In this document: piece after piece, positions 18,062-27,419 of the stretch
How the letters are laid out: every line of letters begins with the position of its first letter
Position numbering within the stretch: position 1 is the first letter of the stretch
NCBI RefSeq assembly: GCF_036884295.1
Contig: NZ_CP145608.1
Span: forward strand, 2,108,001-2,172,000
Length of the DNA stretch: 64,000 bases
From: Brochothrix thermosphacta DSM 20171 = FSL F6-1036
GTDB lineage: Bacteria; Bacillota; Bacilli; Lactobacillales; Listeriaceae
Direction of reading: 5' to 3'
Notes under the pieces: model-generated
What the model saw: only the letters and a program-made list of their open reading frames with translations
Told to the model about the DNA's origin: nothing
Database searches by the model: none
Program-made: the position numbers and the translations under genes

Positions 18062-19165
18062 ATGGGACATCACATCGACACTTTTTTAGCTCAGATTGGT
18101 AATAGAAATGACGAAAAAACAGGTGCAATTACAACACCGATTTACTTATCTTCAACATATGCCCATCCTGCATTAGGAGAATCAACGGGCTTTGATTATA
18201 CAAGGACTGCGAACCCCACACGTTCTGTCGTTGAGGAAGCTTTAGCTAAACTGGAGGGCGGCTCATTTGCCGTCGCTACTAGTTCTGGCATGGCAGCTAT
18301 TCAACTCGTTATGTCATTGTTTAAAACAGGCGATCATATCATCACTTCACATCACTCTTATGGTGGTAGTTTACGCTATTTTGATTTATTAACAGCTCAA
18401 CAAGGTATAACCTTTAGCTTTTGGGATGATTTGAACAGTGATATATCTGCATTGATTACTCCTGAAACGAAAGCAATTTGGATTGAAACACCCACCAACC
18501 CTTTAATGTTGGAATTAGACATCGCTGCGATTGCTAAAATTGCGCATAAACACGATATATTAGTTTGTGTCGATAACACATTTTATACACCACTATTACA
18601 ACAACCGCTTCAACTTGGGGCAGATATCGTTGTTCATAGTGCAACTAAATATTTATCCGGGCATAACGATGTCCTAGCAGGGGCTGTCATTTGTAATGAC
18701 GATGCCTTAGCGAAAACACTAGGCGCTAACCTCAATACAACAGGTGCTACACTGGCACCTTTTGATTGTTTTTTACTCATCCGTGGACTCAAAACATTAG
18801 CTTTAAGAATGGCAAAACATCAAGAAAATGCTCAGGCTTTATTCAACTATCTAAGTACTCACCCTAGCATCGAACAAGTCTACTATCCTGGCCAAGGGGG
18901 CATGCTTAGTTTTTCAATTAAAGATGCCTCAAAAGTTGGGCCATTGCTTTCATCCTTAACTGTTTTTAGTTTTGCAGAAAGTCTTGGGAGTGTGGAAAGT
19001 CTTATTACCTATCCATTAACGCAAACACATGTGGATATGTCTGCTGAAGATTTAGCAATTTGTGGGATTGATGAACATCTTTTACGCTTATCTGTGGGTA
19101 TCGAGGATAGCGCTGACTTAATTGCTGATTTAAAGCAAGCACTTGAAAGTGAGGAATTGTTATGA
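18062..19165 (+). CDS. metI: Cystathionine gamma-synthase / O-acetylhomoserine thiolyase MetI
   Basis: 367 aa, a PLP enzyme of the Cys/Met metabolism family. It joins an activated homoserine with cysteine (or sulfide) to make cystathionine (or homocysteine). The PLP lysine lies in VVHSATKYLSGHND, and the phosphate-binding SSGMAAIQL and the YTRTANPTR segment are conserved. It follows metE with the RBS CGGAGG, and its stop overlaps the metC start by 4 nt (ATGA), indicating translational coupling. MetI and MetC are paralogues; I name them by their operon order in Bacillus and Listeria, so the precise reactions are inferred. Confidence 0.92.
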   Translation: MGHHIDTFLAQIGNRNDEKTGAITTPIYLSSTYAHPALGESTGFDYTRTANPTRSVVEEALAKLEGGSFAVATSSGMAAIQLVMSLFKTGDHIITSHHSYGGSLRYFDLLTAQQGITFSFWDDLNSDISALITPETKAIWIETPTNPLMLELDIAAIAKIAHKHDILVCVDNTFYTPLLQQPLQLGADIVVHSATKYLSGHNDVLAGAVICNDDALAKTLGANLNTTGATLAPFDCFLLIRGLKTLALRMAKHQENAQALFNYLSTHPSIEQVYYPGQGGMLSFSIKDASKVGPLLSSLTVFSFAESLGSVESLITYPLTQTHVDMSAEDLAICGIDEHLLRLSVGIEDSADLIADLKQALESEELL

Positions 19166-20307
19166 CAGATTCAATCCAAACACAATTAATTCAAGCAACA
19201 ACACAAATTGATCCAACTACAGGTGCTATCGTCGCTCCGGTTCACCATACAAGTACCTATCATCAAACAAGTGTTTCTGAATTTGGCAAATTTGATTACA
19301 GCCGTTCTGGTAACCCTACACGCGAATTATTAGAGACTGCAATCGCTGAACTTGAACACGGCACTCGTGGCTTTGCTTTTTCATCAGGTATGGCGGCTAT
19401 TTCAGCAGCTTTATTAACGCTATCTCATGGTGACCATCTTGTCATTGCTCAAGATGTTTATGGTGGAACGTTCCGTTTTGTAACACAACATTTACCACGT
19501 TACGGGATCACTGCTACTTTTGTTGATCCTCAAGACTTGGATGCTGTTGTTGCCGCTTTTACACCACATACAAAAGTTCTCTATCTCGAAACGCCTTCAA
19601 ATCCAACACTTTCAGTGACTGATATCTCTGCAGCAGCAGAATTAGCGCATCAACATAAAGTGAAGGTTTTTGTTGATAATACTTTTATGACACCCTATTT
19701 ACAACAACCCTTATTATTGGGCGCTGATTTAGTTGTACATAGCGCAACTAAGTTTTTAGGCGGGCATAGCGATTTATTAGCTGGATTAGTTGTTACTAAT
19801 GAAGCAAAACTTGGCGAACAAGTTTATAATGTCCAAAATTCATTTGGTGCAGTGTTAAGTCCTGCCGATTCTTGGCTCTTATTAAGAGGTATCAAAACAC
19901 TGGGTGCACGTCTTGATGTTGAAACCGCTTCTGCTGAAAAAATAGCAAATTATCTCATCTCTCATAAAAAAGTAACTCATGTGTATTATCCGGGCCTAGC
20001 AACACACCCGCTCTCTCACATTCATTTAACGCAATCGAAAAATGGCGGTGCAATCGTCTCATTTGATATTGGCGGAGAGGAACAAGTGAAGATACTCCAT
20101 CGCCACTTGCGACTCCCTGTATTTTCAGTCAGCCTGGGTGGTGTGGAAAGCATTCTCTCTTATCCAAGAACGATGTCACATGCAGCGATGTCCACTACAG
20201 ATTGTGAAGAACGCGGTATTACTGACGGCTTATTACGTCTATCAGTCGGCCTCGAAAACGTTGAAGACTTAATTGCTGATCTAGATAATGCCTTATCCTA
20301 TCTTTAA
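19162..20307 (+). CDS. metC: Cystathionine beta-lyase MetC
   Basis: 381 aa, second PLP enzyme of the Cys/Met metabolism family. It cleaves cystathionine to homocysteine, pyruvate and ammonia, feeding MetE and YitJ. The PLP lysine is in VVHSATKFLGGHSD, with FSSGMAAISA at the cofactor phosphate site and FDYSRSGNPTR near the N terminus. The start overlaps the metI stop by 4 nt, and yitJ follows after 12 nt. Full length for the family. Confidence 0.92.
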   Translation: MTDSIQTQLIQATTQIDPTTGAIVAPVHHTSTYHQTSVSEFGKFDYSRSGNPTRELLETAIAELEHGTRGFAFSSGMAAISAALLTLSHGDHLVIAQDVYGGTFRFVTQHLPRYGITATFVDPQDLDAVVAAFTPHTKVLYLETPSNPTLSVTDISAAAELAHQHKVKVFVDNTFMTPYLQQPLLLGADLVVHSATKFLGGHSDLLAGLVVTNEAKLGEQVYNVQNSFGAVLSPADSWLLLRGIKTLGARLDVETASAEKIANYLISHKKVTHVYYPGLATHPLSHIHLTQSKNGGAIVSFDIGGEEQVKILHRHLRLPVFSVSLGGVESILSYPRTMSHAAMSTTDCEERGITDGLLRLSVGLENVEDLIADLDNALSYL

Positions 20308-20319
20308 GGAGCTTAAACC

Positions 20320-22185
20320 ATGACAAATTTACGCGATTCACTAAAAAATAATGTTTTAATTGCTGATGGTGCAATCGGTACTTTATTAAAACAACATGAT
20401 CACACACATGGTCATGGCCCCTCTATTGATTCTCTCAACTTATCACAGCCTGACCAAATTCGTGACTATCATTTAGCATACTTGCGAGCTGGAGCTGATG
20501 TTATTCAAACAAATACCTATGGCGCAAATACTTTAAAGTTAGCTCGTTATGGTCTGGAAAAAGACATTGTAGCAATTAATCAAGCAGGTGTTCGCCTCGC
20601 TAAAGAAGCCATTAAAATACACGGGAGTGGTTTCTTACTTGGAAATATCGGGGGCATTAATGCCGAATATGTACCCGTCCACTTACGTTCAACATCACTC
20701 GATGATATTCAAAAAGTTTTCAGGGAACAACTTTATCTTTTATTACTTGAAGGTGTAGATGGGTTATTACTTGAAACATACTATGATCTTGAAGAGTTAA
20801 AAACGGTATTAAAAATCGCACGTGAAGTGACTGATATTCCCATCATAGCTAATGTATCTATTCATGAGGTCGGGATTTTACAGGATGGGACTCGTCTTGA
20901 TATTGCCCTACAAGAATTGGCTGATTTAGGAGCTGATGTTGTTGGTGTTAACTGTCAATTAGGTCCTTATCATATGATTAAAGCTTTAGAAGGTGTTCCT
21001 TTACTCACTAATGCCTCACTCGCAGTTTATCCAAATGCTAGTTTACCCACTGTCGAAGATGGTGAAATCATTTACCAAACTGAGCCGAGCTATTTCAAAA
21101 AATATGCCGAACGCTTTCGCTTACAAGGTGCCCATTTAATTGGTGGCTGTTGTGGCACTACACCTGCTCACATTGCTAACCTGCGTAAAGGCCTTGAGTC
21201 TACAACACCAGTTGATACAAAAGTAGTCATTCCATTGCCTGATGAAGTCGTTTTTACCAAACCAAAAAAATTCAGAGGAAAACGTTTGGTTGATAAAGTC
21301 CTGACAGAAACAACTGTTTTAGTCGAACTTGATCCTCCGCGTACCCTTAATACTGAGACTTTTTTTAAAGGCGTACAAGCTCTTTATAATCAAGGAACTG
21401 ATGCTGTTACTATTTCGGATAATTCGTTAGCTTCCCCACGTATTAGCAATTTAGCATTGGCGGCTTTAATTAAAGAACGATACAACCACAGTCCTTTAAT
21501 ACACATTACTACCCGTGATCATAACTTAGTTGGATTACATGCTCACGTTATGGGGCTGCATAAACTTGGCATCCATGATTTATTAGCAATTACAGGTGAC
21601 CCTACAAAAGTTGGGGATTTCCCCGGTGCTTCGTCTGTCTTTGATTTACGTAGTGTTGAATTGGTACAACTTATCAAGCGCTATAATGATGGTTTATCCT
21701 ATTCTGGTAAATCGTTGGGTGAAAAAGGCAATTTTAATGTGGCGGCGGCTTTTAATCCTAATATAAAAAAATTACAACAAGCTTATAAAATCATCCAACG
21801 TAAAATTGATTATGGCGCAGATTATTTCATTACTCAACCTGTTTATGATGTTGAAACAGTCCATCAATTAGCCGATATGCTAAATGAACACAACATTACA
21901 ACACCCTTTTTCATCGGCGTTATGCCACTTCTATCTAGTCGTAATGCAGAATTTCTTCATAACGAAGTCCCAGGTATTCGCTTATCGGATGAGGTCAGAG
22001 GCCGTATGAAACAAGCTGATGTTGATAATCGTAGTTTAGAAGTTGGTTTGGAAATTTCAAAAGAAATTATTGATGCTATTTTAGAAAAATTTAATGGCAT
22101 TTATATTATCACACCCTTCCAACGCTATGAAATAAGTCTGGAATTGTTGCATTATGCAAAAAAAACGGCACCCATCTTAAAATAA
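20320..22185 (+). CDS. yitJ: Bifunctional homocysteine S-methyltransferase / methylenetetrahydrofolate reductase
   Basis: 621 aa with two fused domains. Residues about 1-290 are a zinc-dependent homocysteine methyltransferase: ADGAIGTLL at the start, with zinc cysteines in GVNCQLGP and GGCCGTTPAHI. Residues about 320-615 are a MetF-type reductase (ELDPPRTLNTETF, LLAITGDPTKVGDFPGA, DYFITQPVYD) that makes 5-methyl-THF. The pair supplies the methyl donor and a second route from homocysteine to methionine. It is the last gene of the met operon, with the RBS AAGGAGC and a terminator after it. The same fusion closes the met operon of Listeria. Confidence 0.93.
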   Translation: MTNLRDSLKNNVLIADGAIGTLLKQHDHTHGHGPSIDSLNLSQPDQIRDYHLAYLRAGADVIQTNTYGANTLKLARYGLEKDIVAINQAGVRLAKEAIKIHGSGFLLGNIGGINAEYVPVHLRSTSLDDIQKVFREQLYLLLLEGVDGLLLETYYDLEELKTVLKIAREVTDIPIIANVSIHEVGILQDGTRLDIALQELADLGADVVGVNCQLGPYHMIKALEGVPLLTNASLAVYPNASLPTVEDGEIIYQTEPSYFKKYAERFRLQGAHLIGGCCGTTPAHIANLRKGLESTTPVDTKVVIPLPDEVVFTKPKKFRGKRLVDKVLTETTVLVELDPPRTLNTETFFKGVQALYNQGTDAVTISDNSLASPRISNLALAALIKERYNHSPLIHITTRDHNLVGLHAHVMGLHKLGIHDLLAITGDPTKVGDFPGASSVFDLRSVELVQLIKRYNDGLSYSGKSLGEKGNFNVAAAFNPNIKKLQQAYKIIQRKIDYGADYFITQPVYDVETVHQLADMLNEHNITTPFFIGVMPLLSSRNAEFLHNEVPGIRLSDEVRGRMKQADVDNRSLEVGLEISKEIIDAILEKFNGIYIITPFQRYEISLELLHYAKKTAPILK

Positions 22186-22194
22186 TTACTTAAC

Positions 22195-22222
22195 ACGCCA
22201 TTCTATATTGAATGGCGTCTTG
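22195..22222 (+). terminator. Terminator of the met operon
   Basis: Stem ACGCCATTC/GAATGGCGT with a 6-nt loop, followed by CTTGTTTTCGTTT. Confidence 0.8.
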
Positions 22223-22328
22223 TTTTCGTTTATAGTAAACAAAGTAAGGGAATAATTAAGGGTAAGAACACCTATTTTTAATTATATTCACTCTACATAA
22301 ATTGATTAACAACTAAGGGGGAGACAAC

Positions 22329-23471
22329 ATGAAACAAACGCAAAAAACATCATTCGAAGAAGCCTTTTTAAACAATCGTTATGTCATCGGTTTAATTGTT
22401 TCATTGCTTCTAATTCTTAACATCATTGGTTTAACAAAAATATCATTTATTTTCCATCCACTTGCAGTAGTGATACAAACTGTGTTCTTTCCAGTCCTCA
22501 TTGCCGGTGCGATATACTATGTATTAAACCCAGTCGTTAAGTTTTTATCACACCATAAAGTAAAACGCTGGTTAGCAACAACCATTATTTTTCTATTAAT
22601 GATTGGAATTGTTGTTTTGTTAGGCTTTTGGATTGTTCCCGTTGTAAAAGAACAAATTCTAGAATTAATTGATGATATACCTGGCTATATTAAAGTATTA
22701 GAAGATAAACTTAATGAGCTTTCAAGCACTGGCGTTCTTTCACGCTATAAAGAACAGATTGATGCAGCAACAAATAATCTTGGAAATTTAGTTTCTAACA
22801 ACGGCTTAGAATGGACGAAGAACTTCTTTGCTGGCTCATCTTCTTTCTTTAGTGCCTTATCCACAGTTGTTTTAACAATTGTTACAATTCCATTGGTGCT
22901 GTTCTATATGTTGAAAGATGCGGATAAAAAATTGTTACCCGCTCTTATCAAACCTTTTCCAGTAAAATGGCGTCCAATGTTGTCTCAAATGTTACGCGAT
23001 ATGAATGACAAAGTGAGCCATTATGTACGTGGACAATTGTTTGTTGCTTTAGTGCTGGCAATATTATTTTATATTGGGTATTTAATTATCGGAATGCCTA
23101 ACAGTCTCACATTAGCGGTCTTAGCAGGTGCAACCAGTATCGTGCCTTACCTCGGACCAATCATTGCAATTTCACCAGCTTTAATTTTAGCTTTAATTAC
23201 TTCACCCGCAATGCTGATTAAACTGATTATTGTTTGGAGTTGTGTGCAGTTCCTTGAAGGTAAATTTGTAACACCTCAAATTATGGGACGCTCACTAGAT
23301 GCTCACCCACTTACAATTCTCTTTTCTATCTTAATTGCCGGACATTTGCTCGGTGTAGTTGGGATATTACTTGCGATTCCAGGTTACTCTGTTTTAAAAG
23401 TTTTAGTAAAATACATTTATCGCCTACTACATATCGAAACTGATTTATACAATGGCGACACGATGAAATAA
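22329..23471 (+). CDS. AI-2E family transporter (YdbI/YtvI-like membrane protein)
   Basis: 380 aa, seven or eight membrane segments with a large soluble loop at about 115-180 (DDIPGYIKVLEDKLNELSSTG). The C-terminal signatures YLGPIIAISPALILAL and LEGKFVTPQIMGRSLDAHPL are typical of the AI-2E transporter family. Despite the family name, members are often small-molecule or Na+/H+ antiporters, so autoinducer-2 export is not implied. RBS AAGGGGGAG. Single gene, ending at a strong hairpin shared with the convergent adenine deaminase gene. Confidence 0.85.
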   Translation: MKQTQKTSFEEAFLNNRYVIGLIVSLLLILNIIGLTKISFIFHPLAVVIQTVFFPVLIAGAIYYVLNPVVKFLSHHKVKRWLATTIIFLLMIGIVVLLGFWIVPVVKEQILELIDDIPGYIKVLEDKLNELSSTGVLSRYKEQIDAATNNLGNLVSNNGLEWTKNFFAGSSSFFSALSTVVLTIVTIPLVLFYMLKDADKKLLPALIKPFPVKWRPMLSQMLRDMNDKVSHYVRGQLFVALVLAILFYIGYLIIGMPNSLTLAVLAGATSIVPYLGPIIAISPALILALITSPAMLIKLIIVWSCVQFLEGKFVTPQIMGRSLDAHPLTILFSILIAGHLLGVVGILLAIPGYSVLKVLVKYIYRLLHIETDLYNGDTMK

Positions 23472-23515
23472 AAAAAGCCCCCCTTGGAATATATTCCAGG
23501 GGGGTTGCTCTATTC
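23472..23515 (-). terminator. Shared terminator between the AI-2E transporter and ade
   Basis: Very strong stem CCCCCCTTGGAATA/TATTCCAGGGGGG. On the minus strand it is followed by CTTTTTTTATT and clearly serves ade; rightward it has a poorer tail (TTGCTCTATT) but could still act on the AI-2E gene. Confidence 0.85.
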
Positions 23516-23535
23516 TCTAACAACTATCTTTCATT

Positions 23536-25278
23536 TTACTTTGATTGTTCGACTTGAATAAAAGCGGCACTATAAAAATCATAATAACCTTGATCTGTAA
23601 GCTTCAACGCTGGGATAACTGGTAATGTCAAAAATGATAATGTGAGCATTGGGTCAAATCCTCTTGCCGTACTAATTGATTCAAATGCAGTATGTAGACC
23701 TTTTAATTGATCATTTACAATTTCATAGGGTTGATCCGATAAAAGACCCGCAATCGGTAAAGGTAAATCAGCAAGTACGCTAAGATTTCCATCAATCATT
23801 GCAATACCACCGCCAATATCAGTCACATGAGCAATCGCTTTAAGAATTGCCTCATCACTCGTTCCAACAGCCACGATATTATGTGAATCATGAGCAACAG
23901 TTGTCGCAAATGCTCCTTCTTTAAGCTCAAATCCTTTTACAAGCCCGACTCCAACACAGCCCGTACCATGATGGCGTTCAACAACAACCATTTTAACAAT
24001 ATCTTGCTGATAATCCGTTTTAAATTCACCATTATCTGGTGTAACTTGTAAGTGAAGATGATCTGTTTCAACATGATTTGGCTGAATCCCAATCACATTA
24101 ACTTTTCCTGTGACCAACGGCAATACTAAGTCATTTTTTTTAACCTGATGTTCAATTTTTGGCGACTTAAATGTAGCTTTTTGCTGATTAAATAAAGCCT
24201 CATCTCGTTCACCATCAACAACAACAACTTGACCACGTTTAATAACAGTATCAATCTTTACTTTTTCTATATTGTCTAAAATTACAATATCCGCTTGATA
24301 GCCTGCTGCAATAGCTCCTATTTCAGTCAATTGGTGTGCTTCTGCTGCATTTAATGATGCCATCTGGTAAGCAATTTCTGGTGCAATCCCCGCTTCGATT
24401 GCTAACTTAACCGAATAATTAATAGAGCCTTCTGTCATTAAATCACTGATTAATTTATCATCGGTACAAAAAGAGAAACGGCGTGAATTTAAGGGAGTTA
24501 CGGCACCTATTACATTCAACGTATCGCGGGTAATCGTACCTTCGCGAATAAATACATTCATTCCTGCTAACATACGTGCACGTGCTTCATCTTCTGTTGT
24601 GCTTTCATGATCTGTTCGAATACCAGCAGCCATATATATTTCAACTTGCTCTGCTGTTAAACCCGCACCATGGCCATCAACATGCCCACCTGAAACCAAT
24701 GCATCAGTTATTTTTTGGATCATATCTTCTTCACCGCTAAAAACTGCTGGATAATCCATTACTTCTGCTAAACCAATAACTGTTTTTTCTTGATAGAGCG
24801 GTTTTAAATCCGCAGCTTTCAGAATTGCACCTGCGTGTTCAAAAGATACAGCAGGAACAGATGATGGTAGCATAAAGTACGTGTCTAATTGACTTTTTTC
24901 ACCCTCTTTAATCATAAACCTAATCCCGTCAACTCCTGCAACGTTCGCAATTTCGTGTGGATCAGTCACAATTGAAGTAACACCGTTTAGCAATAATATC
25001 CGTGCCATCTCTTGGGGCGTCACATTCGAACTCTCTATATGAACATGTGCATCAATAAACCCGGGAACAATGTATTTTCCTGTTGCATCAATGATATGCT
25101 TAGCTTCGTGATAATCCCCTATACCTACAATTTTATCACCCGCAATAGCGATATTTTGTTGTGACCAACTACCATCGAATACATTTAAAACATTCCCATT
25201 TTTTATAATACTATCAGCACTAATTTTTTTTGTTGCTGTAGCAATTGCATGTTGCGTTGTTTTTTTTATAGTTGTCAT
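23536..25278 (-). CDS. ade: Adenine deaminase
   Basis: 580 aa. Hydrolyses adenine to hypoxanthine and ammonia in purine salvage. Amidohydrolase metal motif VPGFIDAHVHIESS, then NGVTSIVTDPHEIANV. Further conserved parts are DHESTTEDEARARMLAGMN and FCTDDKLISDL. The C-terminal domain includes VERHHGTGCVGVG and TVAHDSHNIVAVG. Full length for the AdeC family. The RBS AAGGGGCTAAGGG lies directly upstream of the ATG. Single gene, convergent with the AI-2E transporter. The purine permease at 54798-56102 could provide its substrate, although the two are far apart. Confidence 0.94.
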   Translation of the reverse strand: MTTIKKTTQHAIATATKKISADSIIKNGNVLNVFDGSWSQQNIAIAGDKIVGIGDYHEAKHIIDATGKYIVPGFIDAHVHIESSNVTPQEMARILLLNGVTSIVTDPHEIANVAGVDGIRFMIKEGEKSQLDTYFMLPSSVPAVSFEHAGAILKAADLKPLYQEKTVIGLAEVMDYPAVFSGEEDMIQKITDALVSGGHVDGHGAGLTAEQVEIYMAAGIRTDHESTTEDEARARMLAGMNVFIREGTITRDTLNVIGAVTPLNSRRFSFCTDDKLISDLMTEGSINYSVKLAIEAGIAPEIAYQMASLNAAEAHQLTEIGAIAAGYQADIVILDNIEKVKIDTVIKRGQVVVVDGERDEALFNQQKATFKSPKIEHQVKKNDLVLPLVTGKVNVIGIQPNHVETDHLHLQVTPDNGEFKTDYQQDIVKMVVVERHHGTGCVGVGLVKGFELKEGAFATTVAHDSHNIVAVGTSDEAILKAIAHVTDIGGGIAMIDGNLSVLADLPLPIAGLLSDQPYEIVNDQLKGLHTAFESISTARGFDPMLTLSFLTLPVIPALKLTDQGYYDFYSAAFIQVEQSK

Positions 25279-25339
25279 TCCCTTAGCCCCTTTAACAGTT
25301 TTTACTAGTATAGCGATAAATTGAAAAAAATAAAAGTCC

Positions 25340-25374
25340 CTTTTAAAAAAGTTATTAACAAAAAATTGTTAATA
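25340..25374 (-). terminator. Possible terminator of the immunity-like gene
   Basis: AT-only perfect 8-bp stem TATTAACA/TGTTAATA (25353-25374) followed on the minus strand by ACTTTTTTAAAA. Weak in stability but correctly placed, 20 bp after the gene. Confidence 0.45.
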
Positions 25375-25394
25375 GTGTGCACAACAATTTTTAT

Positions 25395-25700
25395 TTATTT
25401 ACGATGTCCCCACCATTCACCATAACTAAAATCATAGCCACCTTGTTGTGAGATATGTCCCAACTTCATTAGCGACATCTCACTTTCTTGTGTCATATGA
25501 ATTCTGCGTTCAATAATTTCACGATAACAATCAGTAACAATCTTATTTAAAATAATCTGAGGTGCAGTTTCCACTTCTTCTAGTTGTTTCATTCCCGCTC
25601 GGACAATTTTTTTCAATGGGAGATCTTCAATTTCTAGCAATGTGGCATTCATTTCATTGAGAACTGCTTTTCCTTCTTGAATAACTTTTTTCTCTTGCAT
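25395..25700 (-). CDS. Probable class IIa bacteriocin immunity protein (EntA_Immun-like), orphan
   Basis: 101 aa, mostly helical by composition, with no signal peptide or membrane helix. The pattern resembles the enterocin A/pediocin immunity family: an amphipathic helical body, then a C-terminal segment IHMTQESEMSLMKLGHISQQGGYDFSYGEWW. That segment resembles the family's F-T-x-E-Q, L-x-x-I-G, G-x-x-x-x-Y-G ending. Such proteins protect the cell from pediocin-like bacteriocins acting on the mannose PTS. No bacteriocin precursor (double-glycine leader, YGNGV), ABC exporter or regulator lies near it. RBS AGAGGGGTG. Recognition is by eye; an unrelated four-helix protein remains possible. Confidence 0.5.
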   Translation of the reverse strand: MQEKKVIQEGKAVLNEMNATLLEIEDLPLKKIVRAGMKQLEEVETAPQIILNKIVTDCYREIIERRIHMTQESEMSLMKLGHISQQGGYDFSYGEWWGHRK

Positions 25701-25772
25701 ATGATATCACCCCTCTTTTTAACCATAACATAAATATGAGTAGGCTTCGAACAACTCGAATATTCCAAAAGA

Positions 25773-25803
25773 ATAAAAAAATCCCGACAAGTCATTGTCG
25801 GGA
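25773..25803 (-). terminator. Terminator downstream of the MFS gene
   Basis: Stem CCCGACAA/TTGTCGGG with a GTCA loop, followed on the minus strand by ATTTTTTTATTC. It lies about 175 bp after the MFS stop. The intervening 25804-25978 shows no gene. Confidence 0.8.
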
Positions 25804-25978
25804 AATCTTGTAAACAAAGTAATATCAAACTGTTTTTATATTCAAAATCAAATATAGCAATTTCTTAAAAGCTTTTTAAACGTCATCGATAAACCAAGAA
25901 GTAACGACCTAGCTCGGCTTAATTGTAGCTTCAAAAACTTTATATTACTATTATTTGATGAATATACTTCTTTACTTG

Positions 25979-27160
25979 TTAGCTGCCAGCTAACGCTGTA
26001 TCTTTACGTCTCCGTAAAATACGATTAATATTTTCTGTGGATAACATCATTAGAACAACAAAACCTAAAATGACAATCGGGAAAATTCCAAATCCCACAC
26101 GATTGGTTGCATAACCAACTAATGGTGGTACAAAGGTGCTCCCAATATAGGCTGTTGCCATTTGTATACCCATGATACCTTGCGAAATCTCTTTTCCAAA
26201 ACGATGAGGTGTTTCATGTAACATTGAGGGATAAATCGGTGCACAACCTAAACCTAGAATGATAAAGCCCATCAATTGAAATTGATCTGTTAATGGAATA
26301 ATCATCAAAGTCGCACCCACGATAATCAGGAATTGTCCCCCTCTAATCATATTGATGTTGGACACACGCACACTTATTAACCCCGCTATAAAACGTCCTA
26401 CAGTAACACCGATATAGAAGAATGAGACCCACTTAGCTGCGGTAACTACCGAGATATCTTTGTATAGAACAAGATATGTACTGCCCCAAAGACCCGCTGT
26501 CATTTCGATTGCACAAAAGCAGAAAAAACCAACTAAAGCTGATTTAGCACCTTTAATTTTTAATAAGACACTTATTTTGACTTCTGCTTTTACTTCACTT
26601 GGACCAGTTGTGATTTTCGCACGTTTCCACATCGGAAGCGTTATAAATAGTACCAAGACCAAAATAATTTGTAGCACACCAATCACTAGATAACCCGTGC
26701 GCCAACCATTATCTTTCATTAAAAAGAGCGCCATTAACAATGGACCTGATGTTGCTCCTATCCCCCAAAAACAATGCAGCCAGTTCATATGTTTCGCATT
26801 ATAGTGAAGTGCCACAAAATTATTCAATGCTGAATCCACTGCACCTGCACCTAGACCTAGTGGCACAGCTAAGAGACATAACCAAATAAAATTCGGTACA
26901 AAAGCAATACCTCCTAACGCAATTGCAGTCAATAAAACACTAACGATAGTAACATGAGCTGTTCCCCAGCGATTGATGAGACGTGCGCTGAACAAACTAG
27001 AAATAATGGTACCACCACAGATTATCATCGCAACTAGACCTGCTGAAGCAATACTTGAATTCAGGTCCATATACATACGTGGCCAAGATGAACCTAATAC
27101 TGCATCTGGCAAGCCTAAACTAATAAATGTTACATAAATAATAATTAATAAGGTCGTCAT
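25979..27160 (-). CDS. MFS transporter (sugar/FucP-like group)
   Basis: 393 aa with twelve predicted membrane helices in two halves joined by a basic loop near 185-205 (KRAKITTGPSEVKAEVK). The start (YVTFISLGLPDAVLGSSWP), GLGAGAVDSALNNFVA, the NWLHCFWGIGATSGP segment and GCAPIYPSMLHETPHRFG are typical of the FHS/fucose-permease-like subgroup. It probably exchanges or takes up sugars, nucleosides or another small solute with protons; the substrate cannot be read. The gene is alone, with no catabolic neighbour. Upstream (27161-27332) is AT-rich and gene-free. Confidence 0.8.
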   Translation of the reverse strand: MTTLLIIIYVTFISLGLPDAVLGSSWPRMYMDLNSSIASAGLVAMIICGGTIISSLFSARLINRWGTAHVTIVSVLLTAIALGGIAFVPNFIWLCLLAVPLGLGAGAVDSALNNFVALHYNAKHMNWLHCFWGIGATSGPLLMALFLMKDNGWRTGYLVIGVLQIILVLVLFITLPMWKRAKITTGPSEVKAEVKISVLLKIKGAKSALVGFFCFCAIEMTAGLWGSTYLVLYKDISVVTAAKWVSFFYIGVTVGRFIAGLISVRVSNINMIRGGQFLIIVGATLMIIPLTDQFQLMGFIILGLGCAPIYPSMLHETPHRFGKEISQGIMGIQMATAYIGSTFVPPLVGYATNRVGFGIFPIVILGFVVLMMLSTENINRILRRRKDTALAGS

Positions 27161-27332
27161 TCTTGTTCTCCATTCTCAAGTAAATTACTTGTATAACTTA
27201 ATAAAACTAATTAATAAAGTGTCTTTAATAATATAAATGATATCGCTTTCTTTGTCAATGTTATTTCAAAAAAACATTTGATTGATAACTTGATTATAGC
27301 TGTGGATAACTCTAGTTATTATTTAATTATCC

Positions 27333-27380
27333 ATAAAAAAACGAAGTTCTATCGAAAAAATCTCGATAGAACTTCGTTTT
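27333..27380 (-). terminator. Terminator of the HAD/unknown-protein operon
   Basis: Perfect 15-bp stem ACGAAGTTCTATCGA/TCGATAGAACTTCGT followed on the minus strand by TTTTTTTATGG. Confidence 0.85.
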
Positions 27381-27419
27381 GTTCAACAAGTGTGCATAGA
27401 CTGTTGATAATATTTTAAT

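Noticed and set aside
22226-22328. Riboswitch or T-box before the AI-2E transporter
   Set aside because: Only a short AT-rich leader with a GGGTAAGAACACC segment; no conserved motif recognised.
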